Of a DNA stretch of 64,000 nt, positions 8,425 to 16,049 are shown piece after piece; within the stretch, counting starts at the first letter, position 1, and each line of letters starts with the position of its first letter. The notes below the pieces were generated by a model. That model had not been told where the DNA came from. It saw only the letters and a list, made by a program, of their open reading frames with translations, and ran no database searches. The stretch is from positions 62,001-126,000 of the forward strand of contig NZ_JARFXX010000007.1 of the NCBI RefSeq assembly GCF_029218125.1, read 5' to 3'. The stretch is from Oscillibacter faecalis_A (lineage in GTDB: Bacteria; Bacillota; Clostridia; Oscillospirales; Oscillospiraceae). A program made the translations under genes and the position numbers.

Positions 8425-8534
8425 TGCCACGCAAGTTAATATGAAACCACACGAGTGTGCGTTTTTATCATCTTGGTAAAAATGCAGGCTCTTATTTGGC
8501 ATACACTCGTGTGGATGACTGAACTTGCGTGGCA
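8425..8534. repeat. nested long-range inverted repeat, candidate origin or regulatory structure
   Basis: Outer arms TGCCACGCAAGTT (8425-8437) and AACTTGCGTGGCA (8522-8534) are perfect 13-bp complements. Inner arms CCACACGAGTGT (8447-8458) and ACACTCGTGTGG (8503-8514) are perfect 12-bp complements. The 44-bp centre is not palindromic. It fills most of the gap between 8165 and 8556, where I see no gene. Possible roles are replication origin, oriT, or a structured leader of the next operon. Confidence 0.7.
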
Positions 8535-8555
8535 GCAAGGAGCCAGCGTTTTTCG

Positions 8556-8888
8556 GTGCGTGGCTTCGTGCTGCGCACTTTTTTATTTTATCGGAAGCGA
8601 GATGGGATTTTGTTTATTATTGCAATTATTGGTTTTTTGATTGCTTGCCCCGGAATTGCATTTGCACTATTTTGGTTTTTCACCTGTCCGTATGTAATAG
8701 GAGCGATTGTTGCATTTGTAGTTATTTCAGTAATTGTTATTTGTGCAACGGAGAGTCGCCATGAAGAGAAGTCTGCGTCAGATGATGTACTTCCCCAAGA
8801 AAAGGGAGATTGGTATATTCATTATTTAAGTCAGCCACAAGAAGAACAGGATGAAAATGATGAAGGTGAACTCCATAAGGAGATGTAG
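8556..8888 (+). CDS. small two-TM membrane protein with acidic tail
   Basis: About 110 aa with two hydrophobic helices (around ILFIIAIIGFLIACPGIAFA and YVIGAIVAFVVISVIVIC), followed by a charged, acidic C-terminus. The start is uncertain: there is no ATG near the beginning; GTG at 8556 follows AAGGAG by 13 nt, GTG at 8529 lies inside the inverted repeat. The stop is 5 bp before the zinc-ribbon gene, so it heads the operon 8556-11603. No family recognised. Confidence 0.6.
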   Translation: MRGFVLRTFLFYRKRDGILFIIAIIGFLIACPGIAFALFWFFTCPYVIGAIVAFVVISVIVICATESRHEEKSASDDVLPQEKGDWYIHYLSQPQEEQDENDEGELHKEM

Positions 8889-8893
8889 TTTTT

Positions 8894-9661
8894 ATGGCAG
8901 ATTATATTTGCCCCATGTGCGATACATCAGTCAGTAGAACAGATAGAGCTTGCCCCAAATGTGGTTGTCCCATTGATTTTATAAGAGATTTCCAAGCAAA
9001 TAAGAAGACAAACACATCTGAAATAACACCAGTTCAAACAGATGATTTCCTTGAGCTGCCAATCATTAAGCCGGTACAAAAAGCAGAAAATTCTAACATA
9101 CCTTCTCACGTTCAGGAAGAGTCGAAACCTGATTTATCAAAGTGTAAAGGTATTGCGAATAGACAGCATGATAATATTAAAGCCCCCGTCCCTGCAATTG
9201 CGGATGGAGGTGAAAGGCTTAAATATATCTTAGAAAAGCGAAAGGTGCTGCGGGAAGCTACAAATCCAGTTAAAGATACCTCAGAAAATATTATAGATGT
9301 AGAACCCACTGTAGAAACAACGTGGGTACAGCCACTACAAAAGCAAAATCTTGGTAAAACAGCCCTTTGTTCTCAATGTAGAAGTATAGTGCCTACTTGT
9401 TGGGGAAATTGCCCGAAATGTGGAGCTAAACTTCAAGAGCTTGTATTGCCAAAATCAAATATACCGTATGTCTTTCCGGAAAAAAATGATGATATTGAAA
9501 ATGACAGTATGTGGCAAAAACTGGTTGAGAACGTGCATAATTCAAGGAAACACAAGGAAGCCGAAGAGGATAGTTATAGACTGAGCGATGAATATAACAG
9601 GGATGACTTTGAATCAGATGCGTTTGAAGATAATACACGTGATGAAGATGATAACTATTGA
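8894..9661 (+). CDS. double zinc-ribbon protein
   Basis: A 255-aa soluble protein with two zinc ribbons, CPMCD...CPKCG at residues 5-24 and CSQCR...CPKCGAKL around residues 155-180, joined by a long polar linker and ending in an acidic tail rich in Asp and Glu. Such ribbons usually mediate protein or nucleic-acid contacts; no enzyme domain is visible. Clear Shine-Dalgarno AAGGAG. The next gene starts 35 bp after its stop. Function unknown; likely works with the neighbouring exonuclease and membrane protein. Confidence 0.78.
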   Translation: MADYICPMCDTSVSRTDRACPKCGCPIDFIRDFQANKKTNTSEITPVQTDDFLELPIIKPVQKAENSNIPSHVQEESKPDLSKCKGIANRQHDNIKAPVPAIADGGERLKYILEKRKVLREATNPVKDTSENIIDVEPTVETTWVQPLQKQNLGKTALCSQCRSIVPTCWGNCPKCGAKLQELVLPKSNIPYVFPEKNDDIENDSMWQKLVENVHNSRKHKEAEEDSYRLSDEYNRDDFESDAFEDNTRDEDDNY

Positions 9662-9696
9662 GTTCATCAGGTAGTCGCAATCAAAGGAGAAACGCC

Positions 9697-11100
9697 ATGG
9701 GAAACGGTTTTTCAACGCTTTTTGAAAAGTACACTTCAATTGTGGCGTTTGATGTGGAAACCTCCGGTTTAGACCCATATTTTGACCAAATTGTTGAGCT
9801 TGGAGCACAGAGACTTTTCCAAAAAAATGGGGAACTTTTGGCGGAGCCGTTACACTATTTCATCAAGTTGTATGATGGACATCGCATGGATGAAGATGCG
9901 GCATCAGTTAACCATATTACGGAGTCCATGTTAGAAAAAAACGGCGTTAGTATAGAAAAAGCCATGTCAGATTTTAAACGTTTGATTGAGGGGAAAACAC
10001 TATTAGTTGCCCACAATGCAAATTTTGATATGCTCTTTATAACGGTGGCAGCGCTAAAAATCAACGAAAAGAAGTTTTTTCAACACTTAGACGTTGTTGA
10101 TACCCTGACTGTATTCAAAGACCGGGCCCCATATCCACATAAACTGTCAGATGCAATTGCACATTATCATTTAGAAAGATATGTAGAGAATAACCACACT
10201 GCTTTAGGGGATACATTTGCGTTGCTTTATGTTGTGGGGGCGATGGCAAGCGAAAAAGGCGATTTATTGCAGTATGTCAATTTGTTTGGCTATAATCCCA
10301 AGTATCCACCACGATATAAACTTCCCAATATTGATTACTGTGAACAACCATATAATTCCCAATTACCCTTATATCAAAAAATACATAGACCTGCTACTTG
10401 TCAAACGCAGGTTAAACCTGTTTTCACCGGAAACGTACCGCTTACTGATAATGTGATTATGCAAGAAGTTGCTGCACCACAAACGTTTTATCATGGGATA
10501 GAATATGCACAGCTAAAAAAAGTAAGGAATCTTCATTTTCTTAAAAACGAAGGAATGTTTTTGGCAAATGTTATTGGTAGTCGGGTTTATGATACGGAAT
10601 TTAGAGTAACCACAAAGGGTGTAATAACATGGTATCGGTGTAGTTGCCAAGCATTTGGCACATATCCAAAAGCGTGCAAACACATTATTGCGGTAGCAAA
10701 AGTAATTCAACAGCACTGGACGGACTACTTCGGCATGGCTGATGGTGAAAAGAAATCTCCGTTTCATCAATCGGTAATTGATGGGCCAAAAGCAAGTGAA
10801 CCAGTAAAAGAAAGGTTTACGCCCCCTTTTAACACAGATTATTGGGAAAGCCATGAAATGAATCTGGGGCCCCCAGAAGCATGGTGCACTAAAGAAGAAC
10901 GTCCAATATTGCAGCCTTTGCCCGATACGCAAGCGGAGGACTCTTCTGATGAAGAGGATGGTTATGACCCATATCCTGACTCATGTTATGAAGATAGTGT
11001 AAGTAATGAGATACCGGAGGACTATTACGATGATTACGATAGGGAGGTCGATACACGCATGGATGACAACTTCTATATTGGGGATGGTGATGATTGGTAA
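9697..11100 (+). CDS. DEDDh 3'-5' exonuclease with SWIM zinc finger
   Basis: A 467-aa protein. Residues ~10-170 form a DnaQ-type exonuclease: ExoI FDVETSGLDP, ExoII VAHNANFDM, ExoIII HTALGDTFALL, giving the D-E-D-D-H active-site set. Around residues 315-345 is a SWIM finger (WYRCSCQAF ... CKHI, i.e. CxC...CxH), a DNA- or protein-binding module. The C-terminal ~100 residues are very acidic. ATG at 9697 follows AAAGGAGA; an in-frame TTG at 9658 is less likely. This pairing is not the polymerase proofreading subunit and suggests a dedicated nuclease for the element, or a defence-type effector. Confidence 0.85.
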   Translation: MGNGFSTLFEKYTSIVAFDVETSGLDPYFDQIVELGAQRLFQKNGELLAEPLHYFIKLYDGHRMDEDAASVNHITESMLEKNGVSIEKAMSDFKRLIEGKTLLVAHNANFDMLFITVAALKINEKKFFQHLDVVDTLTVFKDRAPYPHKLSDAIAHYHLERYVENNHTALGDTFALLYVVGAMASEKGDLLQYVNLFGYNPKYPPRYKLPNIDYCEQPYNSQLPLYQKIHRPATCQTQVKPVFTGNVPLTDNVIMQEVAAPQTFYHGIEYAQLKKVRNLHFLKNEGMFLANVIGSRVYDTEFRVTTKGVITWYRCSCQAFGTYPKACKHIIAVAKVIQQHWTDYFGMADGEKKSPFHQSVIDGPKASEPVKERFTPPFNTDYWESHEMNLGPPEAWCTKEERPILQPLPDTQAEDSSDEEDGYDPYPDSCYEDSVSNEIPEDYYDDYDREVDTRMDDNFYIGDGDDW

Positions 11101-11151
11101 GTAGAAGCGAGTTTCCTAATGTTGAGAGATAATAGAAAGGGTAGTAAAGAA

Positions 11152-11385
11152 ATGGATGAAAACACTTTACTCTTAAAAGAAATCTTAAAACAACTCTATA
11201 TATTAAATCAAAAGATTGAAGCTCTAAATACAAGTAACGAGTTTTGGAATATTCAAGATATTTACAAAAGATTAGACCAAATCGGCGATATAGTATCGGA
11301 CATTAGTAGTAAAGCTGATAGTATTGATAGCAATATAGATAGTATTGACAACAAAGTATTTTCTATCGAATTAGCTGTTACCTAA
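11152..11385 (+). CDS. small coiled-coil protein
   Basis: A 77-aa protein made of heptad-like repeats, the second half being runs of Ser-Ile-Asp (SIDSNIDSIDNKVFSIE), predicting an alpha-helical coiled coil. ATG at 11152 follows a weak AAGGGT. It lies 51 bp after the exonuclease gene in the same direction. No family recognised. Confidence 0.6.
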   Translation: MDENTLLLKEILKQLYILNQKIEALNTSNEFWNIQDIYKRLDQIGDIVSDISSKADSIDSNIDSIDNKVFSIELAVT

Positions 11386-11420
11386 CTTGGAGCGTTTTTC
11401 AACAGAAAGGAATATGCACA

Positions 11421-11603
11421 ATGGATGAAACGAAATGGTTGATATGGGAACGGGATTATGTAGAAGGTGTTCATGAAATAGTTTCGGAAGTATACTCTAA
11501 GCAAGCGGCATATGCTGAACTGCGACACCTACAAAAAGAACATCCAGATACAATTTATGAAATAGAAGAAGACGGACCGGATTTTAGTGATTACGAACTG
11601 TGA
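11421..11603 (+). CDS. small acidic protein, unknown
   Basis: A 60-aa acidic protein (starts MDETKWLIWERDY, ends DGPDFSDYEL) with a good Shine-Dalgarno (GAAAGG) 10 nt before its ATG. Last gene of the 8556-11603 operon and followed within 10 bp by a terminator. Function unknown. Confidence 0.6.
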   Translation: MDETKWLIWERDYVEGVHEIVSEVYSKQAAYAELRHLQKEHPDTIYEIEEDGPDFSDYEL

Positions 11604-11608
11604 CGTCC

Positions 11609-11637
11609 AAAAGGGAGAGCATTTCGCTCTCCCTTTT
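11609..11637. terminator. bidirectional terminator
   Basis: Perfect 12-bp arms AAAAGGGAGAGC and GCTCTCCCTTTT with loop ATTTC, between the plus-strand operon and the convergent recombinase gene. Confidence 0.9.
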
Positions 11638-11650
11638 AGTTGTGTATTTC

Positions 11651-12217
11651 TCACACCTCCAACATCAAATGTCCCTCAATGGCCTTTTCTATCTCCTGCT
11701 GCTGGATACCGATATAACGTTGTGTCACGGCGGCGGAGGAATGTTGAAGCAGCTGCTGGACAAGGGCGATATTATATCCGCTGTCCTTGTAAATCTCTGT
11801 CGCATAAAATTTCCTAAAGCTATGTGTGCTGATACCCTGATAACCTAAGTAATCGCACACCAGCTTTAATTGCTTCTGTATGGCTCTTTCAGACAGTGGG
11901 AAGATGATTGCCCCGGATGGAATACCGTGGTCAAGGCAATAGCAGCGGATGTACTGATACAGAGCCAGCGGCACAGTGAAGTTTCGTGCCTTTTTCGTTT
12001 TCTGCTCCACGATAGAAAGGCGATACCTGTCACCGTCCTTTACAACGTCGGCAAGCCTCAGATGGATAATGTCAGAGATGCGCAAGCCTAAATTTGCTTC
12101 AAGGGTCAATGCGGTGGCAATCCGCTCATTTGGTCTGCATCCGGTAAAGCCCTGTTTCATGGCCTGGATAATGGCTTGATACTGCTCCTTTGTCAGAGCA
12201 ACGGTTTTGATATTCAC
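11651..12217 (-). CDS. XerD-like minimal tyrosine recombinase
   Basis: At 188 aa it is little more than a catalytic domain. The active-site set is present: R (LGLRISD), K (QKTKKA), HSFRK, H (LLQHSS) and Y (QRYIGI), the last ~20 residues from the end. It lacks an arm- or core-binding domain; similar short recombinases in clostridial plasmids and elements act as invertases or resolve multimers. It lies convergent to the exonuclease operon with a shared terminator. The 280 bp upstream hold no gene I can see. Confidence 0.85.
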   Translation of the reverse strand: MNIKTVALTKEQYQAIIQAMKQGFTGCRPNERIATALTLEANLGLRISDIIHLRLADVVKDGDRYRLSIVEQKTKKARNFTVPLALYQYIRCYCLDHGIPSGAIIFPLSERAIQKQLKLVCDYLGYQGISTHSFRKFYATEIYKDSGYNIALVQQLLQHSSAAVTQRYIGIQQQEIEKAIEGHLMLEV

Positions 12218-12497
12218 GCTGATTTCCTCCTTTGGATGGGGTAAAATACGAACTTCCGGTCAGTGTTAAACGAACTTTGGGTATAAAAATCACAGAAGCC
12301 TTGAAACCGCTGACTTTTGGTGTTCGTATTCCTCCAGTTTTACGAACTCTTGCGGAAATTTCTCATGTCCAGCAACAATCCCTCTGTAGCAAAAAACTTT
12401 TATAGATACAATCATCAAAAATCGCTTCTGGCGGCGGGGGTGTATAGATATAGCCCCCTGACCTTGCGTGGATTCTGGTTAAAAATATCATTACTAT

Positions 12498-13145
12498 TTA
12501 ACACGCTATCACCATCTCCGCCTGACAGTCCATACAAGCGATATGGACGCACTTGGTAGCCCTCACAGAGTTCCCGCAACAGGGGCAGACATATTTACGG
12601 CTGCCGGATGGCTTCGGCGGTGGAGGTGTGGGATTACCGTTGTGACTGCCTGTACCGGAAACAGAGATACCATAGAACTCATTCCGTGTGATAAGAATGT
12701 CTGAAAGTTCATTTTCAAGCACAAAGTCCAGCAGTTCATCCGTTGGCGTTGTCAGCGTCCAGCCATATTTTTCATGGTGGGCCACATTCAGTCCATGGGC
12801 TTCGGCAACCCTCTTGAAACGCTTGTTGTGGTAGGTATTGCCTCTGCTGGTGTCCTTAATGCCGTGAAGCTGGCAATAGTAGTGGCACATCTCATGGAGC
12901 AAGTCAGCACAGATAAATTCGATGGGTCTTGCTAATGTCCCCGCTCCAACGTTTATCTCGTGGGTGGCTCCGACAGTGGAAACCCATGTATCGTCCCGGA
13001 CAGAGAAATGGGCGTAGGCTTTGGGGGTACTCTGGATAGTCAGCGTGGGCCTTGAAAGTTCATTTTCAAAGAAATGCTGGTTGAGCAGGTCGAACAGCTT
13101 ATTGAGATAGCCAGCGACACGATTGTAAGAAGTCAGTTGTTTCAT
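12498..13145 (-). CDS. SprT-like zinc metalloprotease-fold protein
   Basis: A 215-aa SprT-like protein. The HExxH zinc site is LLHEMCHYYC around residues 83-92, with a further metal ligand expected near HNKRFK. The C-terminus carries a zinc ribbon (CPCC ... C ... C). In SprT/Spartan relatives this fold cleaves DNA-protein crosslinks; mobile-element versions are common but untested. Good Shine-Dalgarno (AAGGAGG). A hairpin lies just upstream at 13169-13202. Confidence 0.82.
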   Translation of the reverse strand: MKQLTSYNRVAGYLNKLFDLLNQHFFENELSRPTLTIQSTPKAYAHFSVRDDTWVSTVGATHEINVGAGTLARPIEFICADLLHEMCHYYCQLHGIKDTSRGNTYHNKRFKRVAEAHGLNVAHHEKYGWTLTTPTDELLDFVLENELSDILITRNEFYGISVSGTGSHNGNPTPPPPKPSGSRKYVCPCCGNSVRATKCVHIACMDCQAEMVIAC

Positions 13146-13168
13146 AGTAAATCCTCCTTGAAAAAAGG

Positions 13169-13202
13169 GAGCGGATACAGTATACTCAAACTGTACCCGC
13201 TC
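13169..13202. terminator. hairpin between SprT-like gene and small gene
   Basis: GAGCGG (13169-13174) pairs with CCGCTC (13197-13202), extended inside by TACAG/CTGTA after a one-base bulge. It may end transcription from the minus-strand genes to its right, upstream of the SprT-like gene. Confidence 0.5.
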
Positions 13203-13265
13203 TTGTAGTGTGGTTAGATGGCTCTTTGTCTGTGGCTTGGTAGGCGTTCAGACAAAGGGCTTTTC

Positions 13266-13550
13266 TTATGCGGAAATAGAGAAGCGCCGGGAAGAAACCT
13301 GTTTCGTAAAGGCTTTGTAGACTTCCTCTCCAAACTTTTCCTTGAAGCGTTTTGTATCAAAGCGGGTGGTAAGAACGGAAGTCCAGCGCACGATATAGCC
13401 TCCGGCAAACAGTTCTTCGGTGTTGGCTGCTTCCATCTCAGCTTTGATACTATTACGGACAGTCTCGGCTTCGGATTTGGTTTCTTCGATAAGTGCTTCA
13501 AGGCTTTGCAAGGTTTCTATTTTTGCGATAAGTTCGTTGCGTGACATCAT
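13266..13550 (-). CDS. small conserved mobile-element protein
   Basis: A 94-aa protein: N-terminal helix (ELIAKIETLQSLEALIEE), then a small basic region (FDTKRFKEKFGEEVYKAFTK) ending RRFSIS. The pattern matches small genes near recombination genes in clostridial phages and elements, but I cannot name the family with certainty. Start at 13550 because AAAGGA lies upstream; longer in-frame extensions have no support. Confidence 0.65.
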   Translation of the reverse strand: MMSRNELIAKIETLQSLEALIEETKSEAETVRNSIKAEMEAANTEELFAGGYIVRWTSVLTTRFDTKRFKEKFGEEVYKAFTKQVSSRRFSISA

Positions 13551-13579
13551 AATTTTCCTTTCTGATTTTGATTTTGTGG

Positions 13580-13651
13580 TTAGCAACTGCCTAAGAGATA
13601 CAAAGCGAGGAACAGCATAGAGAAACAGAACAGAATACCTTCGCCAGTCAT
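13580..13651 (-). CDS. 23-aa hydrophobic peptide
   Basis: Short reading frame of 24 codons (MTGEGILFCFSMLFLALYLL, then GSC and stop). An excellent ribosome site (AAAGGAGGTG) lies 6 nt before the ATG. The peptide is one membrane-spanning helix. Could be a toxin-like or regulatory micropeptide, or a leader. Translation is inferred from the ribosome site. Confidence 0.5.
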   Translation of the reverse strand: MTGEGILFCFSMLFLALYLLGSC

Positions 13652-13683
13652 AGTGACACCTCCTTTCGGTTGAATGTTGAGTT

Positions 13684-13851
13684 TCAATTTTTCTGGTCAT
13701 CGTCACCATGGAGCAAAAGGGAAATGCCAGCAATCACAGGGACAAGAACCGCCGCCCACATGAAGAACGAGAGCGCATCATCAAAAGGGCTGGTGATACC
13801 ATTGACAGATACCCAAATAGCGATAAACCAGTAGATAATTGCAATTCCCAT
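13684..13851 (-). CDS. 55-aa membrane protein
   Basis: Two hydrophobic stretches (IAIIYWFIAIWVSV and MWAAVLVPVIAGISLLL) with a charged tail. Start ATG at 13851 has AAAGGAGG upstream. It lies upstream of the 23-aa peptide on the same strand, forming a small cluster with the 94-aa gene. Function unknown. Confidence 0.6.
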   Translation of the reverse strand: MGIAIIYWFIAIWVSVNGITSPFDDALSFFMWAAVLVPVIAGISLLLHGDDDQKN

Positions 13852-13890
13852 AGAGAAAAACCTCCTTTCTTTGCGTAGTGGATATATGAA

Positions 13891-13928
13891 AAAAGGACTG
13901 CACCAGCATGAACGCTGATACAGTCCTT
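13891..13928. repeat. imperfect hairpin
   Basis: AAGGACTG...CAGC pairs with GCTG...CAGTCCTT across a six-base loop. It lies upstream of the 55-aa gene and may be a terminator or leader structure. Confidence 0.45.
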
Positions 13929-14038
13929 GAGTAGTCGAATTTACATTTTGGGATGAAAATTTTTTCGGATTACATAGCAGAACACTATGGGGGAGAGGGA
14001 GCAGAAAAAATAAAAGGGCTATGTTTTTATCTGTAAGG

Positions 14039-14101
14039 CTCAAGGTTTTCATCCCACAAGTAATTTGCCCGGTTGCAAAAAACCTTGAGGAAAACCTTGA
14101 G
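14039..14101. repeat. AAAACCTTGAG repeats (candidate arm sites, right end)
   Basis: The 11-mer occurs inverted at 14039-14049 and direct at 14079-14089 and 14091-14101. It matches the cluster at 4306-4346. The pair lies about 142 bp before the tRNA half at 14243, close to the ~113 bp seen in elements B and C. Confidence 0.65.
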
Positions 14102-14242
14102 CTACATGAAAATAACCTCTGTAAGCGGGTTATGACAAGATACAGCAGATATAGTACGAAAAAGCGTGAAAGCATTGAAAACAAAGGAAAAGTTGCAACA
14201 GGATAAGACAACAGAAAAAAAGAAAATCCCTACCAGAAATTT

Positions 14243-14287
14243 TTGGTAAGGATGAGGTCACCAGTTCGAATCTGGTCAGCAGCTCCA
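14243..14287 (+). repeat. tRNA-Thr(GGU) 3' half, att site between regions A and B
   Basis: Forty-five bases from the anticodon loop (TTGGTAA) through variable loop, T arm (ACCAG-TTCGAAT-CTGGT) and acceptor strand CAGCAGC to T-CCA. No 5' half precedes it, so it is not a working tRNA. The same 45 bases recur at 26535 and 47772. Integration across the anticodon loop of a tRNA gene leaves exactly such copies. Confidence 0.92.
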
Positions 14288-14289
14288 AA

Positions 14290-14322
14290 AAACACCTGAA
14301 ATCTTCGGATTTCGGGTGTTTT
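14290..14322 (+). terminator. terminator carried behind the tRNA half
   Basis: AAACACC(T)GAAATC ... GATTTC(G)GGTGTTT hairpin with T tract. The identical sequence follows the tRNA half at 26535. In an integrated element adjoining the intact tRNA this would end tRNA transcription. Confidence 0.85.
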
Positions 14323-14345
14323 TCGTTACAAAAATGCACTTTTAG

Positions 14346-14395
14346 GTGTGGGCCAAAATGTGGGTCAACTGCCTGACCCACACCGTGACCCACAC
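14346..14395. repeat. arm-type sites of element B integrase, left end
   Basis: TGACCCACAC at 14374-14383 and 14386-14395, with inverted copies at 14346-14355 (one mismatch) and 14358-14367 (last base differs). The same direct pair with 12-bp period is at 26401-26422, at the other end of element B. Binding by the integrase is inferred. Confidence 0.75.
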
Positions 14396-14474
14396 AACGA
14401 AATGCGTAGAAAGACTTAAAGAGTACCGGAGAGGAGGCTTTTGCCTTCTCTCCGGCATTTTTGTTTTTTTCTGC

Positions 14475-15629
14475 TTACATGACCTGCGCCATGAAACTGC
14501 CCATCGTTTGTGCGGCCTCGTCTTGCTTCTGCCTTGTAGCGTGGGTGTAGGTGCGGAGTGTAAATCCGGCGTCATAGTGGCCGAGCATACTGCTGACGGT
14601 TTTGACGTCCACTCCATTTTGCAGTGCCAGCGTTGCGAAGGTATGTCTGAGGTCGTGAAATCTGATGTGCGGCAGTCCAGCGTCCTTCAGGATCTTCTTG
14701 TGCAAGTTTACGACGGAGTCTGGGTAGTACATCTCACCGGTTGCCGGCGAGGGGAACATGTAGGGATTCTCAGGATGCTTGCTATGCTCTGTTATCAGCA
14801 GATCGATGGCATCTTGAGGAATGGATATTTTTCTAACTGAGGTTTCCGTTTTGGGACGGGAGAGCGTCAGTTCGCCATTGGGATTCTTCACATATTGTTT
14901 GCTGACGGAGATGGTTTTGTTTAGGGTGTCGAGGTCGCTCCAGAGAAGCGCCGTAATCTCGCCCTTCCGCAAGCCCGTGACCAGCTCCAGATAGAACATG
15001 GGGAGCAGACCTCTCCTGTCAGCGGCTTCCAGATAATCCTTGATGTGCTCAGGCGGAAGAATCTGCATTTCGATTTTTTGCACCTTCGGCGCGATGCAGT
15101 CCTCGGTCGGGTTCCGCAGGATCAGGCGCTCCTTGACCGCCCGTTCCAAGGCGCTGTGCAGCATGAGATGCAGACTCCGAACTGTGGTACTGCTGAGTCC
15201 AGGGTTGCCGTGACCGCTCTTGCGGTCGATACGACCGTTTTCCATCAGATCCTTGTAGAGCTTTTGTAAGTCATGGGCAGTCAACTTTGTCAGTTTGATG
15301 CTGCCGATGCGGGGAATCGTGTATTGCTCGACCATCAGTTGATAGCGGTTTGCTGTTGAGATGCGGATATTCGGTTTTGCGTAGATCTCATACCAGCTAC
15401 GCAGCCAAGTTGCTACCGTGTACTCATCAGCACGGCTGACATCGATTCCTCTGGTAGCCTCCATTGCGGCACTGAGCTTCGCCTTGCATTCCGCCTGCGT
15501 CTTACCAAGCACGTTTTTGATGATGCGCTTTCCTGTTTCGGGGTGGTATCCTGCTGTATAGCGCCCCTCCCAACGCCCGTCTGCGCGTTTGCGAATGTTG
15601 CCTTCGCCATTTGCACGTTTTTTTGCCAT
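14475..15629 (-). CDS. int: tyrosine integrase of element B
   Basis: A 384-aa phage/ICE-type integrase. N-terminal AP2-like arm-binding domain (GEGNIRKRADGRWEGRY), SAM-like core-binding domain (~65-165) and catalytic domain with R (TGLRKGE), K (RPKTETS), HDLRH, GH and Y (RTYTHAT). It reads toward the tRNA half 190 bp away, the usual position of tRNA-specific integrases. Its ATG directly abuts the stop of the upstream small gene, implying translational coupling. It should catalyse integration at the tRNA-Thr anticodon loop. Confidence 0.94.
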   Translation of the reverse strand: MAKKRANGEGNIRKRADGRWEGRYTAGYHPETGKRIIKNVLGKTQAECKAKLSAAMEATRGIDVSRADEYTVATWLRSWYEIYAKPNIRISTANRYQLMVEQYTIPRIGSIKLTKLTAHDLQKLYKDLMENGRIDRKSGHGNPGLSSTTVRSLHLMLHSALERAVKERLILRNPTEDCIAPKVQKIEMQILPPEHIKDYLEAADRRGLLPMFYLELVTGLRKGEITALLWSDLDTLNKTISVSKQYVKNPNGELTLSRPKTETSVRKISIPQDAIDLLITEHSKHPENPYMFPSPATGEMYYPDSVVNLHKKILKDAGLPHIRFHDLRHTFATLALQNGVDVKTVSSMLGHYDAGFTLRTYTHATRQKQDEAAQTMGSFMAQVM

Positions 15630-15932
15630 TCAGTCCTCCTGTTCCGCTGGACGGCAGATGTGTTCTTCTTCCTCCTGCTCGAAGGAATAGAGTCCATCGG
15701 TCTCCAACTCTTTCACCATGCCCCACGCCAGCTTGAAGCCTGCCGTGAAGCTCATCAGCTTGGATTCGACCAGCAATGTGTTCTGTGCGTCCAACAAGCG
15801 GAGCAGCTTTCTGCGCCCCGTAGCGTCCATATCCCGCCGCAGATCCTCATGGGCGTATTCGATCTGCTCGGCCAACTCTGGATACTCTTGGCGGTCGAAA
15901 CGCTTTTGCAGGGCTTTCATGTAATCGTACAT
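15630..15932 (-). CDS. conserved 100-aa protein upstream of integrase (B copy)
   Basis: Mostly helical, starting MYDYMKALQKRFDRQE and ending in an acidic tail (EQEEEEHIC). A close homologue sits in the same place in element C (29336-29638). The start at 15932 has AAGGAGGTG upstream. Its stop touches the integrase start. The function is unknown, but pairing with the integrase in both elements suggests a role in recombination or its control. The ~95 bp upstream are nearly identical to the C copy. Confidence 0.75.
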   Translation of the reverse strand: MYDYMKALQKRFDRQEYPELAEQIEYAHEDLRRDMDATGRRKLLRLLDAQNTLLVESKLMSFTAGFKLAWGMVKELETDGLYSFEQEEEEHICRPAEQED

Positions 15933-16049
15933 TGCGGCACCTCCTTTTTGGCAACCACAACACATACCACAACCCGGCGCACAAAGCTACTGTTTTCCGA
16001 AATGTTTCTTTGACTATAGCGGCGCAAAAACTGAACACCTCGACTCGCT

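Noticed and set aside
11651..12217. Short recombinase considered as the integrase defining the AT-rich element
   Set aside because: It lacks arm- and core-binding domains and is not at an element end; the Tn916-type integrase at 5520 is the better candidate.
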